From Planctomycetota bacterium (GTDB lineage Bacteria > Planctomycetota > Phycisphaerae > WQYP01): a stretch of 33,644 nucleotides of DNA. The notes under the pieces were generated by a model. The model was not told the DNA's origin. It ran no database searches and saw only the letters and a program-made list of their open reading frames with translations. Shown piece by piece: positions 25,696 through 31,977 of this stretch. Both the position numbers and the translations under genes were made by a program. The stretch lies in the NCBI GenBank assembly GCA_021800165.1, contig JAJYZF010000043.1:1-33644 (forward strand), given 5' to 3'. Each line of letters opens with the position of its first letter. Positions within the stretch are counted from its first letter, which is position 1.

Positions 25696-26247
25696 ATGGA
25701 TTGTTTTGAAACAATTGCCGCCACGCTACTTGAGTTCGATGGCTACTGGGTACGCCGAAGTTTTAAGGTTAATGTGACCCCACAGGATAAAAAAAGACTT
25801 GGGAAAAATTCCATGCCGCGGCCAGAGATCGACCTGCTTGCATTCAAACCAAAGGAAGACCTGATCATTGCCTTCGAGGCAAAGTCTTATCTCTACTCCA
25901 AGGGTGTACAGCTTGCAGAAATTACAACGCCCCGGGAAACATCGGAAGGAAGATACAAAATCTTCACATGCAAAAAATATCGGGATATTGTGATTAAGCA
26001 GTTAAAAAAAGACCTGATTGACATGGGAATGGCAACGAAATCCACAAAAATCAAGCTTGGCCTAATTGCGGCCAAGGTGGAGGGCGGAGAGGATGGATCC
26101 AATCAACTGGCTGCCTTTATGCGCAAGCATCACTGGGAGTTCTGGAGGCCGGCGACTGTCAAAGAAAAATTAGAGGCACTAGCCGACCTTGATTACGAAA
26201 ACGACGTTGCTGTAGTCGCTTCCAAAATTTTAAAGGTAAAGAAGTAA
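25696..26247 (+). CDS. orphan PD-(D/E)XK-type nuclease
   Basis: A 183-residue protein with GGGGA a few bases before ATG 25696. The core RPEIDLLAFKPKEDLIIAFEAKSY supplies Asp46, Glu61 and Lys63, the D-x14-E-x-K arrangement of PD-(D/E)XK nucleases, in a predicted strand-turn-strand. Before it is a helix (FETIAATLLEFDGYWVRRSF) typical of this fold. The C-terminal half is basic and helical and ends KILKVKK. No DNA methyltransferase or helicase partner is beside it. Its position in an island of defence-type genes suggests a restriction or repair nuclease, but the target is unknown. The base composition is more AT-rich than the neighbouring core genes. Confidence 0.7.
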   Translation: MDCFETIAATLLEFDGYWVRRSFKVNVTPQDKKRLGKNSMPRPEIDLLAFKPKEDLIIAFEAKSYLYSKGVQLAEITTPRETSEGRYKIFTCKKYRDIVIKQLKKDLIDMGMATKSTKIKLGLIAAKVEGGEDGSNQLAAFMRKHHWEFWRPATVKEKLEALADLDYENDVAVVASKILKVKK

Positions 26248-26281
26248 AGTTTGGCGCGATACATCGTCGCACGACTTCGCG

Positions 26282-26440
26282 AATAGCTCTACTGGTGCCC
26301 TGCCGCCACGATTCCGCCCGCAGGTCAAAATAGAGCAGGAGAATCGAGAGAGTAGACAGTAGAGCAAATTCGGCTGGGACAAAAGAGCGGCTGCCGCCGA
26401 AGCGAGAAAACCCCTATGGCCACCTGTTCACCTGTTCAAA
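26282..26440 (+). repeat. island repeat copy B
   Basis: It begins with a degenerate tRNA-end-like stretch (CCCTGCCGCCACGATT), then GCAGGTCAAAATAGAGCAGG, a GAGAGAGTAGACAGTAGAGCAAATTCGG stretch and GCGGCTGCCGCCGA, nearly identical to copy D. It is followed by CACCTGTTCACCTG, shared with copy A. No four-helix gene follows; a second partial copy begins instead. Confidence 0.7.
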
Positions 26441-26442
26441 TC

Positions 26443-26490
26443 CATTTTGGCCGCAGGTCAAAATAGAGCAGGAACACCGAGAACAGACCA
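26443..26490 (+). repeat. island repeat copy B', partial
   Basis: A second start of the same repeat directly after copy B. The hairpin ATTTTGGCC-GCA-GGTCAAAAT is followed by AGAGCAGGA, and then the similarity ends. This tandem start suggests that a unit was deleted here. Confidence 0.6.
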
Positions 26491-26546
26491 TAGCGCACTT
26501 CCAGTATCAAACGCCCTCCGGGAAAGTAGCCCTCATCTGCTAAAAT

Positions 26547-26888
26547 CTATTGTAATTCCGAAGCTTTTCGCAGCGATGCAATAAGGGGCGGCAAATCGCT
26601 CTGTACCGTGTCCCAAAGCAGATCCCAATCAACCACGTCATATCCATGAATCAAGCGGTTGCGCATGCCAATAATCTGCGGCCACGGGATATCCGAATAC
26701 CTGTGCCTTGTCGCCACAGAAACCCGGCTGGCGGCCTCGCCCACGACCTCCACCAGCCGCGTCACGGCCAACTGCATGACACGGTTTTTCCCAAATTCGT
26801 CCCGACTGCCATCACCAAGCAACTCCACGGCCTCACTGGCGTGATTGAGCATGTCCCGCAGGCTTACCCGATCATCACGCATGCTCAT
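26547..26888 (-). CDS. hepT: HepT-like HEPN toxin (DUF86)
   Basis: A 113-residue all-helical HEPN-domain protein. The ribonuclease motif R-x4-H-x-Y is present as MRNRLIHGYD with Arg76, His81 and Tyr83; the Tyr is the residue modified by the partner nucleotidyltransferase in characterised HepT/MntA pairs. The N-terminus (DRVSLRDMLNHASEAVELL) is typical of DUF86. It overlaps the end of the MntA gene by 14 bp, so the two are translationally coupled with the antitoxin first. It would cleave RNA or tRNA when not neutralised. Confidence 0.92.
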   Translation of the reverse strand: MSMRDDRVSLRDMLNHASEAVELLGDGSRDEFGKNRVMQLAVTRLVEVVGEAASRVSVATRHRYSDIPWPQIIGMRNRLIHGYDVVDWDLLWDTVQSDLPPLIASLRKASELQ

Positions 26889-27177
26889 AATGAACCTCCG
26901 CCGAACTTAATACCTCATCGCGGAAGAGCGGGTTAAGGCCCTTGACCGTGTGTATCTCGGTGCGGCGGCCCAAAAGCTCGCTTAGGGAGATTTCCAGACC
27001 CGCCAGCGCGATCAACCCCACGCGCGAACCCGGCTCAAATTCCACCAGCACATCTACATCACTCTGGGCGGAAAAATCGTCGCGCAGCACTGAACCAAAG
27101 AAAGCCAGACGGCGAACAGCATGACGATGGCACCACTGCCTCAAACCCGCGTCCGGCACGTCAATCCGCGTGCTCAT
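26875..27177 (-). CDS. mntA: MntA-like antitoxin nucleotidyltransferase
   Basis: A 100-residue minimal nucleotidyltransferase. ATG 27177 is chosen over a longer frame because GGAG lies upstream and the fold starts just after it. The catalytic motif G-S-x10-D-x-D is complete: FFGSVLRDDFSAQSDVDVLVEF with Gly28, Ser29, Asp40 and Asp42. In known systems the enzyme adds AMP units to the HepT Tyr and silences the toxin. It forms an operon with the HEPN gene and makes a self-contained type VII toxin-antitoxin unit inside the island. Confidence 0.92.
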   Translation of the reverse strand: MSTRIDVPDAGLRQWCHRHAVRRLAFFGSVLRDDFSAQSDVDVLVEFEPGSRVGLIALAGLEISLSELLGRRTEIHTVKGLNPLFRDEVLSSAEVHYEHA

Positions 27178-27309
27178 AGTGCGTACACTCCGTAAAGACA
27201 CTGGAATGATTAGTTCAGTTCCATACCCCATCAAATCGGTTTCAGGCCGGCCATACAGCTTTGCAGCGTGCCTTTTTTGGGGTCTTACACCCTGCCGCGG
27301 CCCTTGCAT

Positions 27310-27790
27310 AAATCATAAGCGATGCCGCGGTGTGCCGCCAACCGGACCTCCACATTGTGATAACCCCCATGATGCATGGGATTTTCCGGAAATCAGGTGG
27401 CAACGTTACGGCCGCGCGTGCCGCCCCCGGGCCATTTCGTCGGCCATCATCAGGTCCGATTCGCTCTTCCCGTTCCGACAGTAACGAATTCTACCCATGA
27501 CGCCGCAAATCTGGGCCAGACATTCGGCGCCGCGTCATAGCGAGCCAAAGACGCCACCGTTACACGTGCCAACCGCCCGCCCCCTCCCTAAGCGCATGAT
27601 CCAGAGGTTGGCGATCCCGTATCCGACTATGGAGTATACCGGAGTACGGTCTACAGCAGCACACCCTCCGCCTGTAGGACAGACCCGCCGTACCATCGCC
27701 GCAACCTCCGGCGCCATTGCCCTGTCCGGCCAGTGCTCAAGCCGCGCTTGAATCGGTACCGTATTCCTGCGCCGAAGTCATGCTGGGATC
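27310..27790. other. degraded intergenic stretch
   Basis: About 480 bp without a convincing gene. The open frames translate to Pro/Arg/His-rich sequence. The right end (27680-27790) resembles the stretch upstream of box E1 at about 25460-25590, sharing a translation like RRxIxA...AIAL, so it is probably a decayed copy of the segment that precedes the leader box in the first payload unit. Confidence 0.4.
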
Positions 27791-27798
27791 ACGCCCAT

Positions 27799-27880
27799 GG
27801 TTACCCCTCATCCCCCGAGTCCCATTCTCTGCCCCCACCGACCGGTGGACACACCCGAGCGTAAGCGTAATATGTTACGC
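27799..27880 (+). promoter_or_regulatory. payload leader box E2 with GCGTAA palindrome
   Basis: A diverged leader box (GGTTACCCCTCATCCCCCG, 27799-27817) ends 93 bp before the start at 27911. Downstream, GCGTAA-TATG-TTACGC (27865-27880) is a perfect inverted repeat that could overlap a TAATAT -10. Confidence 0.4.
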
Positions 27881-27910
27881 ATAAACTGCGGTGTATTTCT
27901 GGAGCAAACC

Positions 27911-28717
27911 ATGGCCGACACAACCAACGAAATGTCCGACATAGGCCCAACGGTCTGCAACGGCATGATCGCCCTGCTCGACGTGCTGGGTGCCAAGCAA
28001 TGGACAATTGACGATGCAAAATACAAGCTCAACCGGATACACGGTATCACCAACAAAGTGCACGATGGCTTCAAGAACCAATGGCAGATGGCCAGAGCCA
28101 AGTTTTTCCCAGAATTTAACCGGCCACTACCCAAAATATTAACCTTCGGCGACACCATCGCTGTCGCCTGGCACCTCGGCGACGATCCCGACCTAGCCCG
28201 GAAGGCAATTTCGGAGCACGGGGCACCACTGGCCATCTCGGTATTCTTTCAACATTTCTTTTTTCTGGCCCTTGAGCAAACGGTACCCCTAAGGGGGGCT
28301 ATCTCCTGGGGCCAATACATAACGACCGACAACGAACTCCTTGGGCCTGCGGTGGCCGACGCCGCCTCTTGGTACGACAAGGCGGACTGGATCGGGATCA
28401 TTGGCACGCCAAGTTTCTCGAACCAGATCAAGCTGGCTCTGGAACTTCAACCGGAGCGATTCGCCGATCTCGCCAAAGTGCTGTTCTACGAATATGACGT
28501 CCCGCTGAAAACCGGAAGGCATCTTGAGACAGTTGTGGTACCGTGGCCCCTTGCGTACGCTAAATGCAAGGTAGAGTTCTATAGGGACCTCGCAAAATTC
28601 CCTGTGCCCCTTGGAACAGAACAAAAATACAAAAATACCTGTGACTTTTTTCGAGCCTATCATAAAAAGTACCCCACGCCGACGGTGAACGAAGGCCAAA
28701 ACACAAGCCTCAAATGA
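27911..28717 (+). CDS. orphan nucleotide-cyclase-like protein
   Basis: A 268-residue protein with GGAG 6 bp before ATG 27911. The layout resembles a class III nucleotide-cyclase homology domain: MIALLDVLGAK (Asp24, first metal-ligand candidate), ILTFGDTIAVAW (Asp81, second candidate), then PLRGAISWGQYI and LGPAVADAASWYDKADW. The order D-x-x-G, F-x-D-T-I, R-G-A-I-S-x-G fits defence-associated cyclase-like proteins. The substrate-specifying residues cannot be assigned by eye. There is no membrane segment or fused effector, and no obvious effector gene except the neighbouring toxin-antitoxin pairs. It could make or sense a cyclic nucleotide; this is an inference. Confidence 0.5.
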   Translation: MADTTNEMSDIGPTVCNGMIALLDVLGAKQWTIDDAKYKLNRIHGITNKVHDGFKNQWQMARAKFFPEFNRPLPKILTFGDTIAVAWHLGDDPDLARKAISEHGAPLAISVFFQHFFFLALEQTVPLRGAISWGQYITTDNELLGPAVADAASWYDKADWIGIIGTPSFSNQIKLALELQPERFADLAKVLFYEYDVPLKTGRHLETVVVPWPLAYAKCKVEFYRDLAKFPVPLGTEQKYKNTCDFFRAYHKKYPTPTVNEGQNTSLK

Positions 28718-28869
28718 CGGCCCACGGATTAATACGGTAATACTCCCCAAAAACCGGACACGCTGCTACGGTAGACTTTCCCCGTTTTGATGAGTCTATT
28801 TCGCCTCCATCGCACATCGTCAGCTTCCGTCGCAGTTCAAGGCCAAAGTGGCCATGGCGGCGATCAGAT

Positions 28870-29004
28870 TTTTTCGCCCGCAGGCCAAAATAGAGCAGGA
28901 GAATCGAGAGAGTAGTAGTAGAGAAAATTCGGCCCGGACAAAAGGGTGGCTGTCGCACGTAGTACCGGCGCCTCCTGCCGTCTATTCTCAACTCTCCATT
29001 TTCA
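28870..29004 (+). repeat. island repeat copy C
   Basis: It contains CGCAGGCCAAAATAGAGCAGG and a GAATCGAGAGAGTAG run like copy B, then a more diverged middle part. It ends with CATTGTTGGATAACCAA directly before a four-helix gene fragment, as in copy D. The tRNA-like start is not clear in this copy. Confidence 0.65.
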
Positions 29005-29226
29005 TTGTTGGATAACCAACTGGCCTTCACTTTTGAAAAACCCATTGTTTATCAGAAAACAATCTCTTTCGCCGGCCGTGCCTGTGTTGCCACTGAAACA
29101 CTCCCGCGCAGGTATGGCCTCCCTTCAGACCAACCTAACCGCGTGTCCGTTCCGATAGCCACGAACCCGGCCGAAGGTAATGGACGCTCGACCTTTAATA
29201 CCGCTTATTGTGATTGCGAAAATTGA
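29005..29226 (+). pseudogene. truncated four-helix-bundle gene copy
   Basis: The first half of the four-helix family is readable: AFTFEKPIVYQKTISFAGRA, then RRYGLPSDQPNRVSVPIATN and AEGNGRSTF. The frame then ends in unrelated sequence and a TGA. The second half is missing and the end of the HigA-like gene on the other strand overlaps this point. Pro replaces Leu in two helix positions, another sign of decay. It is clearly related to the copy at 31412, sharing ETLPRRYGLPSDQPNR. Confidence 0.75.
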
Positions 29227-29519
29227 CAGATACGTATGTCGCCCTTGGGTAGATGCGCGACCACTTCCAGCCGTCCGCCTAACGCCTCGACGACTCGCCG
29301 GAGCGTGCTGATCTGCATGTCATCCTGCTTTTCCAACTTGGAAAGGCTTGGCTGGGTCACACCGAGAGATCTGGCCAGATCCTGCTGGGTAAGGCCGACC
29401 GACCGGCGAATTTCCACCAGCAGCATTTCGGCCATCATTTCTCTGGCCTGGGCCTTGGCCCTGATACGCTGGCGGGGCGTCATCCTTGCCCGAAGCTTTT
29501 GGTAGGGGTGATGTTTCAT
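29205..29519 (-). CDS. HigA-like antitoxin, XRE helix-turn-helix
   Basis: A 104-residue protein whose C-terminal half is an XRE-type DNA-binding domain: SVGLTQQDLARSLGVTQPSLSKLEKQDDMQISTLRRVVEALGG, here residues about 40-82. The N-terminal half is basic and helical. The start ATG overlaps the stop of the toxin gene (ATGA), so translation is coupled. The order toxin then antitoxin is that of HigBA systems. It would neutralise the toxin and repress the shared promoter at 29882-29909. Confidence 0.88.
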   Translation of the reverse strand: MKHHPYQKLRARMTPRQRIRAKAQAREMMAEMLLVEIRRSVGLTQQDLARSLGVTQPSLSKLEKQDDMQISTLRRVVEALGGRLEVVAHLPKGDIRICQFSQSQ

Positions 29520-29875
29520 GGGATTAGACCTTCTTTCCTTAATTGATCAATGTGTTCGTCGTACAGCCGTTCGGCCACTACAATCATACGTTCGTAGAAT
29601 CGTTCTTCCCCGGTTTTGTCCCCGCCAATCAGCAGTATCGCACAACGGCGGGGGTCGAATGCGAAGAGCGTTCTCAGCGGCCGTCCTTGGCACTGGGTTC
29701 GCAACTCTTTCAAATTTGCATGGCGCGATCCCTTTACCGTATCGGCATACGGACGGGAAAGGTGTGGACCAAGTTGCTCAAGCAGCCGCACGCTTGCGTC
29801 GATGGCAGTCTGCTGCGCCGGAGTGAGCGTGCCCCACCATCGGCCAAACTCATCTGTAAACTCAACTCGCCACAT
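29516..29875 (-). CDS. HigB/RelE-like toxin (Gp49 family)
   Basis: A 119-residue protein of the RelE/HigB superfamily: EFGRWWGTLTPAQQTAIDASV, then NLKELRTQCQGRPLRTLFAFD and AILLIGGDKTGEERFYERMI, the order of strands and basic residues found in Gp49-like toxins that cut mRNA on the ribosome. ATG 29875 fits a strong promoter that ends only 6 bp before it, so the mRNA may be leaderless; a GTG two codons upstream is the alternative. It is the first gene of a two-gene operon with the XRE antitoxin. Confidence 0.88.
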   Translation of the reverse strand: MWRVEFTDEFGRWWGTLTPAQQTAIDASVRLLEQLGPHLSRPYADTVKGSRHANLKELRTQCQGRPLRTLFAFDPRRCAILLIGGDKTGEERFYERMIVVAERLYDEHIDQLRKEGLIP

Positions 29876-29881
29876 GAACAC

Positions 29882-29909
29882 ATTATAGCCTGTGGGTAAT
29901 ATGCGTCAA
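29882..29909 (-). promoter_or_regulatory. strong promoter of the HigBA-like operon
   Basis: On the minus strand TTGACG (29909-29904), a 16-bp spacer and a perfect TATAAT (29887-29882) form a near-consensus housekeeping promoter. The toxin ATG at 29875 starts 7 bp after the -10, where transcription should begin, so the transcript is predicted to be leaderless. Confidence 0.7.
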
Positions 29910-30040
29910 GGGCTATAACGCCACCCAGTCGCCGCCCCAACACCACCGCGGTTAAAGCAATGGTCGCGGTTATGCTCCCCGACCATTCCCGATTCGGCTC
30001 CGTTTTGTCAAGCAACTACCATACCCGCAACCACGCGGGG

Positions 30041-30103
30041 GATTAACTCTCATCCCCCGAACCCCCTCCCTCTCTTCTCCCTGCCGCACGGCACCGGTAT
30101 AAT
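30041..30103 (+). promoter_or_regulatory. payload leader box E3 and promoter
   Basis: GATTAACTCTCATCCCCCG (30041-30059) is identical to box E1. TATAAT at 30098-30103 lies 38 bp after the box (39 bp in E1), with TTCTCC 17 bp upstream as a weak -35. The box ends 91 bp before the SIR2-like start. Confidence 0.6.
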
Positions 30104-30150
30104 ACTGCCACGTTGGGCAAAGAATCAGTACACTGAAAGAGGTTCGTAAA

Positions 30151-31179
30151 ATGACCAACAGCATCAGCAGCAACTCAACGCCGAATACCGCCGTCTACCT
30201 CTTGGGGGCCGGGTTCTCGGCGTGCATAACAGGAGGCCAACTCCCCCTAATGGCCGGCTTTTTTGACAATCTTTCTCCGGAAGAATTTCCCACCCTTTAC
30301 GATTTTGTTCACGCTTATGGGGGGGATGTGGCAATGGCCAATGTTGAAAAGGTAATTGGCTGGTTAGACCAACTGTCGGAAGCCCCCCTTACCGACGCAG
30401 GGGACGCAGACAAGTGGCGGAGGGACGAGCCCGAAATCCGCCTTCAACTGGGGCACTATACCTTGAAACGCCTCTACCCCGCGAATTTTCAACCTGACCA
30501 CTGGGGTGTGTGCGTCCTAGCGTCCGCGGATGAGCAAACAACTGTTATCACCACTAATTACGACAACCTCGCCGAACGTATTTTATCAAACAAGATTTCC
30601 GCGACTCATGGCGGGAGCAACCCAAACTGCCACCACTGCCGCATGCGACGCATTCTTCTCCACGACTGCGAGTGCAACGAAAGCTCCCCGGGCGCACAGC
30701 CTGATTGGCGTGGTAGCGTCCTTAAGCTACATGGGTCAATTGCGTGGAAAACTTGCTCGAACCGTCTTTGCCGACAATTTCGATGCCTGGTCGCCGAGTG
30801 CGACTGTCGTCCAACCGACGACTTCCAATGTCCATGTTGCGGCAAAAAGTGCGAAAGCGTGCTCGTCTTGCCATCCCAACACAAACACTATAAACAGTAC
30901 CCGCATCTAAGCCGGATTTGGGATTCCGCCCAGAAAGCGCTGCTGGATGCGAAATGGTGGCTCGTATTTGGTTTCTCTCTGCCTGACAGTGATCACTGGG
31001 TGCAGTGGCTCATCCGGAAGGCCCTTGCCTCGGGACGCGTTGAGCGGATTTCAATTATAGACATTAATCCCGAGAGCGTAGCGCGACGGTTCAAGCAATT
31101 GCAGGCAACGGGGAGCGCCGTCAACGTGGAGACTTTTACCGTGCCGAGCGGTGATAGTCATCCCACATGGCTGGGTTAA
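30151..31179 (+). CDS. SIR2-like NAD-binding protein with cysteine cluster
   Basis: A 342-residue protein with AGAGG 9 bp before ATG 30151. It has the SIR2_2 fold: VYLLGAGFS (15-23) for NAD binding, VITTNYDNL with Asn136 and Asp138, and VLKLHGSIAW with the catalytic His194. GFSLPDSDHW corresponds to the later Rossmann part. Between these, Cys-rich segments (CHHCRMRR, HDCECN, TCSNRLCRQF, CPCCGKKC) could hold one or two zinc ions. Stand-alone SIR2 domains like this are often NAD-depleting phage-defence effectors, such as the defence-associated sirtuins and ThsA. No ThsB-type TIR partner, Argonaute or HerA ATPase is present, so it is an orphan. Confidence 0.85.
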   Translation: MTNSISSNSTPNTAVYLLGAGFSACITGGQLPLMAGFFDNLSPEEFPTLYDFVHAYGGDVAMANVEKVIGWLDQLSEAPLTDAGDADKWRRDEPEIRLQLGHYTLKRLYPANFQPDHWGVCVLASADEQTTVITTNYDNLAERILSNKISATHGGSNPNCHHCRMRRILLHDCECNESSPGAQPDWRGSVLKLHGSIAWKTCSNRLCRQFRCLVAECDCRPTDDFQCPCCGKKCESVLVLPSQHKHYKQYPHLSRIWDSAQKALLDAKWWLVFGFSLPDSDHWVQWLIRKALASGRVERISIIDINPESVARRFKQLQATGSAVNVETFTVPSGDSHPTWLG

Positions 31180-31236
31180 CAAGAATCTGGGTAAAACATA
31201 GCGCGAGCGCCCTCCTCAACACAGGCGACTGCAAAG

Positions 31237-31411
31237 AGTTCTATTGGTGTCCTGTCGCGCCGATTTTGGCCGCAGGCCAAAATAGAGCAGGAGTTTGGAG
31301 AGAGTAGACAGTAGAGCAAATTCGGCTGGGACAAAAGAGCGGCTGCCGCCGAGCGATAAAAGTCCCCCTGCGGTCTATTTTCAACTTTCTACTCTCATTG
31401 TTGGATAACCA
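31237..31411 (+). repeat. island repeat copy D, with near-perfect tRNA-Pro end
   Basis: TCCTGTCGCGCCGATTTT at 31250-31267 matches the tRNA-Pro 3' end in 17 of 18 bases. It overlaps a perfect hairpin ATTTTGGCC-GCA-GGCCAAAAT (31263-31283), then AGAGCAGG, the GAGAGAGTAGACAGTAGAGC run, GCGGCTGCCGCCGA and a GTTGGATAACCA lead into a four-helix gene. This is the most complete copy outside the tRNA gene. Confidence 0.8.
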
Positions 31412-31711
31412 ATGGCATTCACTTTTGAAAAACTCATTGCTTATCAGAAACCAATCTCTTTCGCCGACCGTGCCTGTGTTGCCACTGAAACACTCCCGCG
31501 CAGGTATGGCCTCCCTTCAGACCAACCCAACCGCGCCTCGGCTTCCATCGCCGCCAATATCGCCCAAGGCAATGGAAGGGTTACAATTCTGGATCGTAAA
31601 AACTTTTCATGATCGTCAGCGGCTCCGCGCGGGAATGTGTGGCGCTAATCAAAATCACAGTCCGCCGCAAATTAGTTGTGATACTCCTCACAATGGGCTA
31701 AAACGACCTTA
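31412..31711 (+). pseudogene. frameshifted four-helix-bundle gene copy
   Basis: ATG 31412 opens a 66-codon frame (AFTFEKLIAYQKPISFADRA, SIAANIAQGNGRVTILDRKN) that ends at TGA where copy 1 reads NFFMIVRGS. Comparison with 25271-25286 shows one T lost from a run of five, giving a -1 frameshift. Downstream the old frame continues as MIVSGSARECVALIKI before ending near 31700. The family is the 23S rRNA intervening-sequence type (S23). Confidence 0.8.
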
Positions 31712-31836
31712 GCGGCGCGCCCAGTTTTTTTTTTGGGGGGGGTATCACAGCCCTGTTATAGCATTGGTTTCAGGTGATCGTGCGACGCGACAGCACGTCC
31801 GCAAGGTGCCACAGGCCACCCCTCCACCCACCGTGC

Positions 31837-31877
31837 CCAGCGACAAATTGGTCGCTGGCCACAAACTGGGGTAATAT
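31837..31877 (+). promoter_or_regulatory. promoter with overlapping inverted repeat before the restriction gene
   Basis: CCAGCGAC-AAATTG-GTCGCTGG (31837-31858) is a perfect 8-bp inverted repeat. It overlaps a possible -35 (TTGGTC, 31848-31853), with TAATAT (31872-31877) 18 bp further as the -10. It may be an operator; no controller gene is seen nearby. Confidence 0.4.
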
Positions 31878-31977
31878 AGCGACCGCAGGCTAAAGTCGGC
31901 GCGTTAGCTGCGGCAGTTGGGGTAAGGTTTTCTTCCTTCGGCACCTGGCTGACATATTGCAGGATAGCGAGCATAAA

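Noticed and set aside
28289-28750. Minus-strand frame opposite the cyclase-like gene
   Set aside because: No motif, no ribosome binding site, and the plus-strand gene has a clear start signal.
30151-31179. Complete Thoeris or SIR2-HerA defence system
   Set aside because: No ThsB-type TIR protein or HerA ATPase is encoded nearby; only the SIR2-like gene is present.
24930-31411. CRISPR array
   Set aside because: The repeats are few, long, unevenly spaced by kilobases and contain genes; there are no short regularly spaced units or cas genes.
24930-31711. Diversity-generating retroelement, because Avd is a four-helix-bundle protein
   Set aside because: There is no reverse transcriptase and no template/variable repeat pair with adenine-biased changes; the four-helix copies are closer to the S23/IVP type.
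24930-31711. Integron gene-cassette array
   Set aside because: No IntI gene is present, payloads lie on both strands, and the repeats lack the attC core sites and layout. The resemblance is only in the modular arrangement.
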